DNA of 64,000 nt. Source: Enterococcus mundtii. GTDB lineage: Bacteria > Bacillota > Bacilli > Lactobacillales > Enterococcaceae. The DNA is taken from positions 28,057-92,056 of the forward strand of contig NZ_PUAP01000008.1 of NCBI RefSeq assembly GCF_002947535.1, read 5' to 3'. Positions within the stretch are counted from its first letter, which is position 1. Each line of letters starts with the position of its first letter. Positions 35,389 through 43,718 of the stretch are shown here, in pieces. The notes under the pieces are model-generated. The model did not search any database. It saw nothing but the letters and a program-made list of their open reading frames with translations, and was not told the origin of the DNA. The position numbers and the translations under genes were made by a program.

Positions 35389-35445
35389 ACACCATATATA
35401 GTATACTCATTCAATTATGCAGTGATAAAACACTATATGTAGCAG
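35389..35445 (+). promoter_or_regulatory. Two NrdR boxes upstream of nrdD
   Basis: ACACCATATATAGTAT (35389-35404) and ACACTATATGTAGCAG (35430-35445) match the NrdR box acaCwAtATaTwGtgt. The starts are 41 bp apart, close to four helical turns, so both face one side of the DNA. NrdR represses ribonucleotide reductase genes when dATP/ATP is high. Confidence 0.85.
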
Positions 35446-35453
35446 ATAATCAG

Positions 35454-35482
35454 TTGCTCCTTTCCTTAATTTGTTTTATGAT
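35454..35482 (+). promoter_or_regulatory. nrdD promoter
   Basis: TTGCTC, 17-nt spacer, TATGAT; the second NrdR box ends 8 bp before the -35. The remainder of the 35194-35516 gap is AT-rich without genes. Confidence 0.7.
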
Positions 35483-35516
35483 AGACAAGAACTATTTTTT
35501 GTAGGAGCTGAAGAAA

Positions 35517-37706
35517 ATGAAACGAACAGATCAAGAAATGGCTGTACTAGAAAAACAGCCTGAAACCAAAAAAATGACTGTCATCAAACGCGATGGACGC
35601 GAGGTACCATTTGATGAACAGAAAATAAACGCCGCACTGATCAAAGCAGAAAAGAAAATTCACGGTTCCTTATCTCCTATTACGTACGAAAAGATCCAAT
35701 CAATCGCAGAACTTGTGATCAAAGAAATCAAAGATCGCTTCGCAAATAACGTAAAAATCTATGAGATCCAAAACATCGTTGAACATATTTTGTTGGAAAA
35801 AAACGAATATGCCCTAGCAGAAGAATATATCCATTATCGAACAAAACGTGATTTTGCTCGTAGTAAAGCAACAGACATCAACTTTTCAATCGAGAAACTG
35901 ATCAATAAAGACCAAAGTGTTGTCAATGAAAATGCGAACAAGGATAGTAATGTATTCAATACACAGCGTGACTTGACTGCTGGGATCGTTGGGAAATCGA
36001 TCGGATTGAAATTACTCCCACCGCATATTGCCAACGCACATCAAAAAGGTGATATCCATTATCATGATCTTGATTACCATCCGTATACACCAATGACCAA
36101 TTGCTGTTTGATCGACTTCAAAGGTATGTTGAACAACGGGTTTAAAATTGGGAATGCAGAAGTCGAATCACCAAAATCGATCCAAACAGCAACGGCACAG
36201 ATCTCACAGATCATTGCCAATGTTGCATCTAGCCAATATGGCGGATGCTCTGCCGATCGTACAGATGAATTGCTTGCTCCTTTTGCACAATTAAATTACA
36301 AAAAGCATTTAATTGATGCCAAAGAATGGATCGACACACCGGAACGTCAAGAAGCCTATGCAAAAGCAAAAACCAAAAAAGATATTTTTGATGCCATGCA
36401 AAGTTTGGAATATGAGATCAATACACTTTTCACATCCAACGGACAAACCCCTTTTACTTCACTTGGCTTCGGTCTAGGTAAAAATTGGTTTGAACGAGAA
36501 ATCCAAAAAGCGATTTTACAAATTCGGATCAATGGATTAGGAAGTGAAAAACGGACAGCGATCTTCCCCAAATTGATATTTACGCTAAAAGACGGAATCA
36601 ATCTGAAACCAACTGATCCAAACTATGACATCAAACAATTGGCCTTGGAATGTGCCACAAAAAGAATGTATCCAGATATTCTAAATTATGACAAGATCGT
36701 TGAATTGACAGGAAGCTTCAAAGTACCAATGGGATGTCGCTCCTTTTTACAAGGTTGGAAAGACGAGAACGGTGAAGAAGTGAATGTCGGAAGAATGAAC
36801 CTAGGTGTGGTTACGTTAAACTTGCCGCGGATCGCCTTAGAAGCAGACGGTGACCAAGAAAAATTCTGGCAATTACTTTCAGATCGCTTGTCAATCATGA
36901 AAGATGCATTAGTTTATCGTGTCGAACGTTGTAAAGAAGCGATTCCAGCAAATGCACCGATCCTTTACATGTATGGTGCATTCGGTAAACGTCTATCTCG
37001 TACAGACGCCGTAGACGAATTATTTAAAAATCGTCGAGCAACTGTTTCATTAGGCTACATCGGACTTTATGAAGTCGCTGCTTCTTTCTTTGGCGGTGAG
37101 TGGGAAAATAATGCTGAAGCCAAAGACTTCACTCTAGATATAGTGAAAAAACTAAAAGCCAATGCAGACGCTTGGGGAAATGAATATGGCTATCACTTCA
37201 GCGTATACTCCACACCAAGTGAAAGCTTGACGGATCGTTTTTGCCGTTTAGATACAGAAAAATTCGGTATCGTTGAAAATATCACAGATAAGGAATATTA
37301 CACTAATAGCTTCCATTATGATGTACGTAAAAATCCAACGCCATTTGAAAAACTTGAATTTGAAAAAGACTATCCAAAATACTGTTCTGGTGGCTTTATC
37401 CATTACTGTGAATATCCAGTCTTGCAACAAAACCCTAAAGCATTAGAAGCTGTTTGGGACTTTGCCTATGACAAAGTAGGCTATTTAGGAACCAATACGC
37501 CGATCGATCATTGCTACCAATGTGGTTTTGAAGGAGATTTCCAACCAACTGAACGTGGCTTTGAATGCCCAGAATGTGGCAATCACGATCCAAAATCATG
37601 CGACGTAGTCAAACGAACATGTGGCTACCTAGGAAACCCACAAGCCCGTCCAATGGTCCACGGCAGACACAAAGAAATCTCGTCACGAGTGAAACATATG
37701 AAGTAA
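35517..37706 (+). CDS. nrdD: Anaerobic ribonucleoside-triphosphate reductase (class III)
   Basis: Reduces ribonucleoside triphosphates to deoxy forms without oxygen, with a glycyl radical. The 729-residue protein has an N-terminal ATP-cone (about 20-110, KRDGREVPFD), the core with NCCLIDFKGML and QYGGCSADRTDEL, a zinc site with four Cys (YQCGF and CPECG) and the radical loop KRTCGYLGNP near the C-terminus. GGAG precedes ATG by 8-9 nt. It is controlled by two NrdR boxes. Its activase nrdG lies 368 bp downstream beyond a triple hairpin array, an unusually long gap. Confidence 0.98.
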   Translation: MKRTDQEMAVLEKQPETKKMTVIKRDGREVPFDEQKINAALIKAEKKIHGSLSPITYEKIQSIAELVIKEIKDRFANNVKIYEIQNIVEHILLEKNEYALAEEYIHYRTKRDFARSKATDINFSIEKLINKDQSVVNENANKDSNVFNTQRDLTAGIVGKSIGLKLLPPHIANAHQKGDIHYHDLDYHPYTPMTNCCLIDFKGMLNNGFKIGNAEVESPKSIQTATAQISQIIANVASSQYGGCSADRTDELLAPFAQLNYKKHLIDAKEWIDTPERQEAYAKAKTKKDIFDAMQSLEYEINTLFTSNGQTPFTSLGFGLGKNWFEREIQKAILQIRINGLGSEKRTAIFPKLIFTLKDGINLKPTDPNYDIKQLALECATKRMYPDILNYDKIVELTGSFKVPMGCRSFLQGWKDENGEEVNVGRMNLGVVTLNLPRIALEADGDQEKFWQLLSDRLSIMKDALVYRVERCKEAIPANAPILYMYGAFGKRLSRTDAVDELFKNRRATVSLGYIGLYEVAASFFGGEWENNAEAKDFTLDIVKKLKANADAWGNEYGYHFSVYSTPSESLTDRFCRLDTEKFGIVENITDKEYYTNSFHYDVRKNPTPFEKLEFEKDYPKYCSGGFIHYCEYPVLQQNPKALEAVWDFAYDKVGYLGTNTPIDHCYQCGFEGDFQPTERGFECPECGNHDPKSCDVVKRTCGYLGNPQARPMVHGRHKEISSRVKHMK

Positions 37707-38035
37707 GGTTGTGAAAGAAGCGTTTAGCACTGAGTAATAAGACAGAAAAATCAAAAATGGCTGTTTCATTTTAGATTTTTTTGACTTATTACCAAAGTGT
37801 TGCTTCTTGAACACCGTAGATAAGGTTGTGAGAAAAGCGCCCTGACCTGAGCAGTAAGATGGAAAATCAGAAAATAGCTTCTCATATTTTTTGATTTTTC
37901 AGCTTAATGTTGAAGGTCAGCTTTTCGAACACCGTGGATAAGGTTGTGAGAAAACAGTTCAGCTCAAAGACACAAGAAAATAGCACCCCTTCTTCTGGCT
38001 ATTTTCTTATGTCTCTTACGACCTTCAAGAATTTT
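37707..38035 (+). repeat. Three tandem hairpin repeats between nrdD and nrdG
   Basis: Units of 117 bp (37707-37823), 118 bp (37824-37941) and about 95 bp (37942 on, truncated) each start with GGTTGTGA; units 1 and 2 end with GAACACCGT-GATAA. Each folds on itself with a different inner stem, for example TAATAAG/CTTATTA in unit 1, CTGACCT/AGGTCAG in unit 2 and ACAAGAAAATAGC/GCTATTTTCTT-TGT in unit 3. The first unit begins directly at the nrdD stop codon. Confidence 0.85.
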
Positions 38036-38074
38036 TTATAACGGATACCATTTTATAATGAAAGAAGTTTTACT

Positions 38075-38677
38075 ATGAGAAATCCTAAACCTAAAGAATG
38101 GCTGGCTCAAGATTATAGTCATGACTATATCGCTGATTATAAACCATTCAACTTTGTGGATGGCGAAGGTGTTCGTAATAGCTTGTATGTAAGTGGCTGT
38201 TTATTTGCCTGTGAAGGTTGTTTTAACAAAGCCGCTCAGAATTTCCGTTACGGCAAACCATTCACTCCAGAACTGGAAGAACAGATCATGGCTGATCTAC
38301 GCAACGATTACGTCCAAGGATTGACCCTCTTAGGCGGTGAACCTTTTTTGAATACGAATGTTTGCCTACGTGTAGTCGATCGAATCCGGCAAGAATTTGG
38401 TCACAGCAAAGACATCTGGTCATGGACTGGTTATACCTTCGATGAATTATTACAAGATTCGGAAGATAAACTAGAACTGCTCTCGAAAATCGATATTCTC
38501 GTTGATGGCCGTTTTGAATGGTCAAAAAGAGATTTCAAATTACAATTTCGTGGAAGCAGCAATCAGCGCATCATTGACGTGCAAAGATCGCTTGCTGAAA
38601 AACAAGTCGTCATCTGGGAAAAATGCACTGATGCTACCCAAACATATGAACAAATAAAAAAACAAGAACTGATTTAA
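38075..38677 (+). CDS. nrdG: Anaerobic ribonucleotide reductase activating protein
   Basis: Radical SAM enzyme (200 aa) that generates the glycyl radical on NrdD. The cluster motif CLFACEGC (Cx3Cx2C) lies near residue 50, with DGEGVRNSLYVSGC before it and LLGGEPFLN after it, as in NrdG. GAAAG precedes ATG at modest spacing. Although its product works with NrdD, the gene is separated from nrdD by a 368-bp hairpin array; expression may be by read-through. A terminator follows. Confidence 0.97.
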   Translation: MRNPKPKEWLAQDYSHDYIADYKPFNFVDGEGVRNSLYVSGCLFACEGCFNKAAQNFRYGKPFTPELEEQIMADLRNDYVQGLTLLGGEPFLNTNVCLRVVDRIRQEFGHSKDIWSWTGYTFDELLQDSEDKLELLSKIDILVDGRFEWSKRDFKLQFRGSSNQRIIDVQRSLAEKQVVIWEKCTDATQTYEQIKKQELI

Positions 38678-38708
38678 CTATACTCCGTTTTGATTGAACA
38701 CAATAAAA

Positions 38709-38777
38709 AATGCTCCATCTAAAAGGCCAAGACAGAAGTGAATTTCGCTTTTGTCTCAAAGTCTTAGATGGAGCATT
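38709..38777. terminator. Long hairpin terminator between nrdG and dinB
   Basis: Perfect outer 14-bp stem AATGCTCCATCTAA/TTAGATGGAGCATT with an inner GACA-AAG/CTT-TGTC stem; serves two convergent genes. Confidence 0.8.
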
Positions 38778-38779
38778 CT

Positions 38780-39913
38780 TTATTCTATTTCTGATTCTAT
38801 CTCTTGTGTTTCCCACAACGGCAACACAATATTCTCATAAGTCATCGGATCTAAATTCGTCAATGTGATACCTAATAAACGAATCCCCTTCTCTATCCCT
38901 AAAATCTCTTCCCATATCAGACTAGCTTGATAAAACAGTGCTTCTTTTTTATAGACATATTCTGGTAATGTTACTCGCTTTGTTACTGTAGAATAATCGG
39001 TATAACGGACCTTCAAGACAACTGTTTTCCCATGTTTCTGAACACGTCGGAGAGACTCTTCTACTTTCTCAGCCAGCTGACGCAACTGTCCAAGAACTTC
39101 TTCTTCTGTTCTTAGTGGTTGTCCATACGTATGCTCTTTCCCGACTGACTTACGCTCGCGGGTGACATTCACAGGTGAATCATGGATACCTCGTACTTTT
39201 CGATACAGCGAATACCCCATTTTACCAAACTGTTGGATCAACATCATTTCACTGCATTTATAAAGATCTTCTCCTGTAAAAATACCTAATTCATGCATTT
39301 TAGGAACAGTTTTCTTACCAACACCATGAAATTTTTCGATTGGTAATGCTTTTAAGAAATCGACAGCTTCTTCGGGGGTGACGACTGTCATCCCTTTAGG
39401 TTTTTGAAAATCTGATGCAAGTTTCGCTAAAAATTTATTATAGCTGACACCAGCCGAACAAGTCAGATGTACGTTTTGCCAAATATCAAGTTGGATCATG
39501 CGAGCGATCTTGATCGCCGATTTACAATTGATTTTATTATTCGTGACATCTAAATAAGCTTCATCAATACTAACTGGTTCGACTAAGTCTGTATAGCGAT
39601 AAAATATCTCCCTGACTTCTTTTGATATCGCACTATATTTTTGGTGGTCTCCCGGTTTGAAAATCGCTTCTGGACAAAGTTCATAGGCTTTTTGGGCACT
39701 CATTGCTGAATGGATGCCGAACTTACGTGCTTCATAGTTAGCCGTCGTCACTACCCCACGCCCGCCAGTATCACTGGGATGTCTGGCGATCACTAAGGGT
39801 TTTCCACGAAGCTCAGGGTGATCTCGTTCTTCAACGGACGCGAAAAAAGCATCCATATCGATATGAATGATTTTTCTAGACGTATCATTATGTAAAGGAA
39901 ACTGTAATTCCAT
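38780..39913 (-). CDS. dinB: DNA polymerase IV (Y family)
   Basis: Error-prone translesion polymerase, 377 aa. Active-site motifs: IHIDMDAFFASVEERDHPEL (two Asp), YEARKFGIHSAM and EPVSIDEAYLD (Asp-Glu). The thumb and little-finger regions follow (FHGVGKKTVPKMHELGI). The ATG at 39913 is correct because the -10 of the promoter lies at 39932-39937, which rules out the in-frame start at 39940. The C-terminus lacks an obvious beta-clamp motif QLxLF but ends in a comparable LPLWE. A LexA-type site sits in its promoter. Confidence 0.96.
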   Translation of the reverse strand: MELQFPLHNDTSRKIIHIDMDAFFASVEERDHPELRGKPLVIARHPSDTGGRGVVTTANYEARKFGIHSAMSAQKAYELCPEAIFKPGDHQKYSAISKEVREIFYRYTDLVEPVSIDEAYLDVTNNKINCKSAIKIARMIQLDIWQNVHLTCSAGVSYNKFLAKLASDFQKPKGMTVVTPEEAVDFLKALPIEKFHGVGKKTVPKMHELGIFTGEDLYKCSEMMLIQQFGKMGYSLYRKVRGIHDSPVNVTRERKSVGKEHTYGQPLRTEEEVLGQLRQLAEKVEESLRRVQKHGKTVVLKVRYTDYSTVTKRVTLPEYVYKKEALFYQASLIWEEILGIEKGIRLLGITLTNLDPMTYENIVLPLWETQEIESEIE

Positions 39914-39931
39914 CAGACTCACCCCACTATC

Positions 39932-39960
39932 ATTATACACGAACTATTGTTCCCTTTCAA
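39932..39960 (-). promoter_or_regulatory. SOS-type dinB promoter with LexA box
   Basis: Minus strand: TTGAAA, 17-nt spacer, TATAAT. The spacer holds GGAACAATAGTTCG (39940-39953), which matches the Gram-positive LexA/DinR box CGAACN4GTTCG at all but one position. Confidence 0.88.
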
Positions 39961-40026
39961 TCTAGGAGGCTAGTCTGGTAAAGAAAATTTAACAATTGCG
40001 CTTGACTGTATTCTAAAAACAAAAAA

Positions 40027-40200
40027 GTGTTCAAAAGGAGTCTGGGCTTAGTCACCTTGTACAACTCTAAAACCGAATAAACGGTTTTTCATGAGTAGCT
40101 CCTTCAGAAATAAGCGTAAAACCCCAAAAATTCGAAGAACAACTTTCGGGGTTTCACGCTTATTTCTCGGATTTGAACACTTCCGCCATTACCTCAACCT
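40027..40200. repeat. Dispersed hairpin-repeat family, copy C (full)
   Basis: The left part has CTAAAACCGAATAAACGG; the right part folds into AGAAATAAGCGT-AAACCCC with GGGGTTT-ACGCTTATTTCT, closed by GTGTTCAAA/TTTGAACAC. It occupies most of the 314-bp gap between dinB and rsmI. Confidence 0.75.
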
Positions 40201-40227
40201 TTTTAGACGATTTTTTACATAAAAAAA

Positions 40228-41097
40228 CTAGTCATCTAATTCATGGAACTGACGATAAACTTCTTGTTTCTTGATTCCGTTTTTGACTGCAATCCTTTTG
40301 ATTGCCGCATTCGGTTTTTCTCCTTGATCGATCAATTGTTGTACTTGTTCTTTTAACGTACCTTGAAGTTGTTCAGTTGGCACGATCTCTTCGTTACTTC
40401 CCTCAACAAGTAAACAGCATTCTCCCTTGATCGGCTGTTTTTCTAAATAAGCAAGTAATTCTTCGATGTCTCCGCGTAGGTATTCTTCATGGATCTTCGT
40501 CAATTCTCGACAAAGCACCACTTGACGATTGCCGAATACTTCTAACATATTAGTCAACGTTGCGGCTACGCGATAAGGTGATTCGTAAAAAATCAATGTT
40601 GCTTTCTGTGCAACAAGAGATGCTAGTATGTCCTGTTGTTCCTTTTTCTTTCTAGGTAAAAAACCATAGAATAAAAATGGTTGCGGAACGAGCCCAGAGG
40701 CAATCAATGCGGTCATACCCGCTGTAGGACCTGGCAATGCCACAACTGGGATATCTTCTTTGATACAAGCCACGACAAGCTCATGTCCTGGATCACTAAT
40801 GGACGGCATCCCCGCATCACTAACTTGCGCAATCGTTTTTCCCTCTTTTAACCATTCGATCAATTGAGGAATACGTTCTTTATAATTATGCTCGTGCAAA
40901 CTTTTTTGGGGAGTTTGGACCTCGAAATGATTCAATAGCTTTTGTGTATTACGGGTATCCTCACTTGCGATCAAATCCGCTTCTTGTAATGTCCGTACAC
41001 TGCGAACAGTCATATCCTCCAAGTTTCCGATCGGCGTTGGAACGAGGTAAAGTGTGCCAAGCACGTGATTTCCTTTAAAGCTCTTTTGGTTATACAT
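40228..41097 (-). CDS. rsmI: RsmI, 16S rRNA (C1402-2'-O) methyltransferase
   Basis: SAM-dependent methyltransferase (289 aa) that makes the 2'-O modification of C1402 in the decoding centre. Tetrapyrrole-methylase fold: GTLYLVPTPIGNLEDMT, SDAGMPSISDPG, VVALPGPTAGMTALI and FYGFLPRKKKEQ. Start at 41097 follows AAGGAG. It is the last gene in the conserved run dnaX-ebfC-recR-tmk-darA-holB-ricT-yabA-rsmI, separated from yabA by 139 bp. Confidence 0.97.
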   Translation of the reverse strand: MYNQKSFKGNHVLGTLYLVPTPIGNLEDMTVRSVRTLQEADLIASEDTRNTQKLLNHFEVQTPQKSLHEHNYKERIPQLIEWLKEGKTIAQVSDAGMPSISDPGHELVVACIKEDIPVVALPGPTAGMTALIASGLVPQPFLFYGFLPRKKKEQQDILASLVAQKATLIFYESPYRVAATLTNMLEVFGNRQVVLCRELTKIHEEYLRGDIEELLAYLEKQPIKGECCLLVEGSNEEIVPTEQLQGTLKEQVQQLIDQGEKPNAAIKRIAVKNGIKKQEVYRQFHELDD

Positions 41098-41236
41098 ATG
41101 ATTCTCCTTATCAAACAGAGTAAAGGAAGCTACTCTAATTAAAAAATTTATCCTGGTAGTTCAACGACGAATACCGCAAAACAAGAATGCTTTGCGGTAT
41201 TCATTGACCGTGATAGAAGCCACTAGATCCTTTGAT

Positions 41237-41584
41237 TTAGCGTCCGCTTTCTCGATAGATCACTTCTAAACAGAACGCACAAGGTTCATCATTTTCACGT
41301 CTTGAACCATACAAATCATAACAAACATGAAATCCTTCTTCATAAATCTTTTCTAGATTCATGCGGGATTTTGATAGTTCTTGTTTGGCATTTTCAGCTG
41401 GAGCTTGCGCCACTTGGTTCAATTCACGAAGATGTTCACGTAATCGTTGATTTTCCATCTCTAAGGTGGTATTTTTCTCAACGATCTCATGCAGTGCATG
41501 TTTCATCTCTACTAATTCAGTCAATGTATTTCGTAACTCTGACTCCAATTGGTTCAACCCATCATATAATGATCTCTTATCCAT
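41237..41584 (-). CDS. yabA: YabA, DNA replication initiation control protein
   Basis: Negative regulator of DnaA that bridges DnaA and the sliding clamp DnaN. The 115-residue protein has an N-terminal coiled coil (about 1-65) for tetramer formation and a C-terminal zinc-binding domain (HVCYDLYGSRRENDEPCAFC, with H-x-C and C-x2-C). It overlaps the end of the ricT gene by 8 bp, so translation is coupled. Confidence 0.95.
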   Translation of the reverse strand: MDKRSLYDGLNQLESELRNTLTELVEMKHALHEIVEKNTTLEMENQRLREHLRELNQVAQAPAENAKQELSKSRMNLEKIYEEGFHVCYDLYGSRRENDEPCAFCLEVIYRESGR

Positions 41585-42401
41585 TCATCTCACCTACTTG
41601 GATGAAATTTTTTAGTTCATCCCATTCATATTCAACAGGATTCTCCCGTCCGTTCAGTCGCACACTAACTAAGCGACTAAGCAGATTCAATCCTACGACT
41701 TTCCCTTTACCATCAGGAGTTTCAAGTGTTTTCCCAAAGTCAGGGAGTTCTTTTTTTGCGGCTTCATATGCTTCACTTTCATACTGTAGACAGCACATCA
41801 AGCGACCGCACAAGCCAGAAATTTTAGTTGGGTTCAGTGATAATCCTTGTTCTTTTGCCATTTTGATCGAGACAGGGACAAAATCTCCTAAGAAAGAAGA
41901 GCAACAGAGTGGTCGCCCACAAGGCCCGATACTTCCGATCATCTTCGCCTCATCCCGAACACCGATTTGTTTCAATTCGATCCTTGTACGAAAAACGGCA
42001 GCCAAATCTTTCACTAATTCACGAAAATCAATACGTCCATCTGCCGCAAAATAAAAAGTCAATTTGCTTCGATCAAAAGTATATTCAACTTGGACGATCT
42101 TCATTTCTAGTTTTCTATCTCTAATTTTTTCTTTCGCAATCAAAAAAGCTTTTTTTGCATCTTCTTGATTTTTTTTGCTTTTTTTAAGCTCAGCAGTCGT
42201 TGCTTTATGCAAAATGGGATTGATGGTTTCAGGTAAATCTTCCAGATCAATATCTCTTTTGGGAATAGCAACCGTTGCGATATGTAAAGTTTGCTGAGAC
42301 TCGACTAACACTTTATCATTGTATGCATATTCTGAATCTCCGGGTGTAAAATAATAGACATGACCAGCATCTCTATAACGGACACCTACTACTTCTACCA
42401 T
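41577..42401 (-). CDS. ricT: RicT (PSP1 domain) protein
   Basis: A 274-residue PSP1-domain protein, YaaT/RicT of B. subtilis, part of the RicAFT complex that holds Fe-S clusters and promotes mRNA processing with RNase Y. Cysteines are visible in IGPCGRPLCCSSFLGDF and ISGLCGRLMCCLQYE. It lies between holB and yabA in the conserved cluster. ricA and ricF are not in this window. Confidence 0.95.
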   Translation of the reverse strand: MVEVVGVRYRDAGHVYYFTPGDSEYAYNDKVLVESQQTLHIATVAIPKRDIDLEDLPETINPILHKATTAELKKSKKNQEDAKKAFLIAKEKIRDRKLEMKIVQVEYTFDRSKLTFYFAADGRIDFRELVKDLAAVFRTRIELKQIGVRDEAKMIGSIGPCGRPLCCSSFLGDFVPVSIKMAKEQGLSLNPTKISGLCGRLMCCLQYESEAYEAAKKELPDFGKTLETPDGKGKVVGLNLLSRLVSVRLNGRENPVEYEWDELKNFIQVGEMNG

Positions 42402-42441
42402 TTGTGGCCTCCTTGATTACGCAAAATATAAATTGACAAAA

Positions 42442-43380
42442 TCAAAAAATCGTTTGTAATACGAATTGCTCAGCGACGGCTTGAAAACTCACATTGCTAC
42501 GCAGTTTTTGTTCTGCTGACAAAATACGTTCAATCGTTTGATTCAGCCGTTTGACTTTACCATACTCCCCAGATGTTATCGCCTGTTTTTGAGCTTCCTG
42601 ATAATAATACATTAAAATTGAAAAACCAGTAAATTGTTGATTTTTTTCTTTAAATACTTTCACCAATCGTTTTTGGACATAGATAAAGGCTTGTGTATCT
42701 CTTTTATCCAAGTAGACAAACCATTGATAAATCAAGTCCTTAGCCTCATTAAACCATTCATCTTCTGAGATTTCAACTGCTTTTCCTAAACTGTTTGTCA
42801 AGAATGCTAAAAGTTTTGCTTTTTCCGCAGATATTTGCTTATCTTGTAATTTTTGAATCAATGAATCCTTTGACAATTCTTGGAAATGCAAGGTTTGACA
42901 ACGAGATTGGATCGTAGGTAAGATCCGACCAATGGCTTCCGTTTCTAAAATCGCTAGAAAATCACCAGGTGGTTCTTCTAAAAATTTCAATAAACTATTT
43001 GCCGCACTCGCATTCATTTTTTCTGCTTCCTGGATCAAGAATACCTTTTTCCTGGATTCATATCCGCTTCGACTAAACTCTGTCTGTAAGCGCCGGATCT
43101 GATCGACCTTGATCGACTGACCATCAGGTGCAAGAACGAGCACATCTGGATGTTCTTGATTTTGGATCCGTTGACAATTATTACATTTGCCACAAGGTTG
43201 TTGATTGTCCATATTCGTACAATATAAATGTTGTGCTAACCAAATGCCTACTTCGTGTTTACCTGTACCTTTTTCACCTTCAAAAAGATAAGCATGAGCG
43301 AGACGCCCATGCTCAAAACTTCGTTGAAGTTGTTGATACACGAGAGGTTGCATTTGCGCAAGTATGTTTTCTTGAGCCAT
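42442..43380 (-). CDS. holB: DNA polymerase III delta' subunit
   Basis: Clamp-loader subunit (312 aa), partner of DnaX and HolA. It has an AAA+ fold: FEGEKGTGKHEVG in the P-loop region, a zinc module with CTNMDNQQPCGKCNNC, and sensor segment EAEKMNASAANSLLKFLEEP. It follows darA by 8 bp in the cluster. The AGGAGG ribosome site precedes the ATG. Confidence 0.96.
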   Translation of the reverse strand: MAQENILAQMQPLVYQQLQRSFEHGRLAHAYLFEGEKGTGKHEVGIWLAQHLYCTNMDNQQPCGKCNNCQRIQNQEHPDVLVLAPDGQSIKVDQIRRLQTEFSRSGYESRKKVFLIQEAEKMNASAANSLLKFLEEPPGDFLAILETEAIGRILPTIQSRCQTLHFQELSKDSLIQKLQDKQISAEKAKLLAFLTNSLGKAVEISEDEWFNEAKDLIYQWFVYLDKRDTQAFIYVQKRLVKVFKEKNQQFTGFSILMYYYQEAQKQAITSGEYGKVKRLNQTIERILSAEQKLRSNVSFQAVAEQFVLQTIF

Positions 43381-43388
43381 AGTTCCTC

Positions 43389-43718
43389 CTAGAAATGGTG
43401 GAATCCTTCAACTGGTAAGACAAAGACTGTTGCTCCGCCTACTTCTACTTCTACAGGATAAGGAACGCCACCGTCCATTGAAATATCTAACGTTACTGGA
43501 GTAGAAACAAATTGTTTTCTTGACTCACACGTTTTTTTGATGATCTCTAATGCTTCTTCGACACGATCGTCCTCGATACCAACGATAAATGTACTGTTTC
43601 CCGCTTTAAGGAAACCGCCAGTAGAAGATAATTTAGTGGCACGAATATTTGCATCGATCAATTCATTGGACAAACGGTTGCTATCTTTATCTTGAATGAT
43701 TGCTAAAATGATTTTCAT
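43389..43718 (-). CDS. darA: DarA (YaaQ), cyclic di-AMP-binding PII-like protein
   Basis: A 109-residue PII-like receptor of cyclic di-AMP. Key marks: MKIILAIIQDKDSNRLSNEL, ATKLSSTGGFLKAGNSTFIVGIE and VLPVEGFHHF at the C-terminus. Its role downstream of c-di-AMP is unknown. It overlaps tmk by 4 bp (ATGA) and lies before holB, as in B. subtilis. Confidence 0.96.
   Translation of the reverse strand: MKIILAIIQDKDSNRLSNELIDANIRATKLSSTGGFLKAGNSTFIVGIEDDRVEEALEIIKKTCESRKQFVSTPVTLDISMDGGVPYPVEVEVGGATVFVLPVEGFHHF

Noticed and set aside
37707..38035. CRISPR array
   Set aside because: Units are 117-118 bp with internal hairpins and no regular short repeat/spacer pattern; no cas genes.
41302..42054. 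250-codon plus-strand frame opposite yabA/ricT
   Set aside because: Spans two conserved minus-strand genes and shows no protein-like features.
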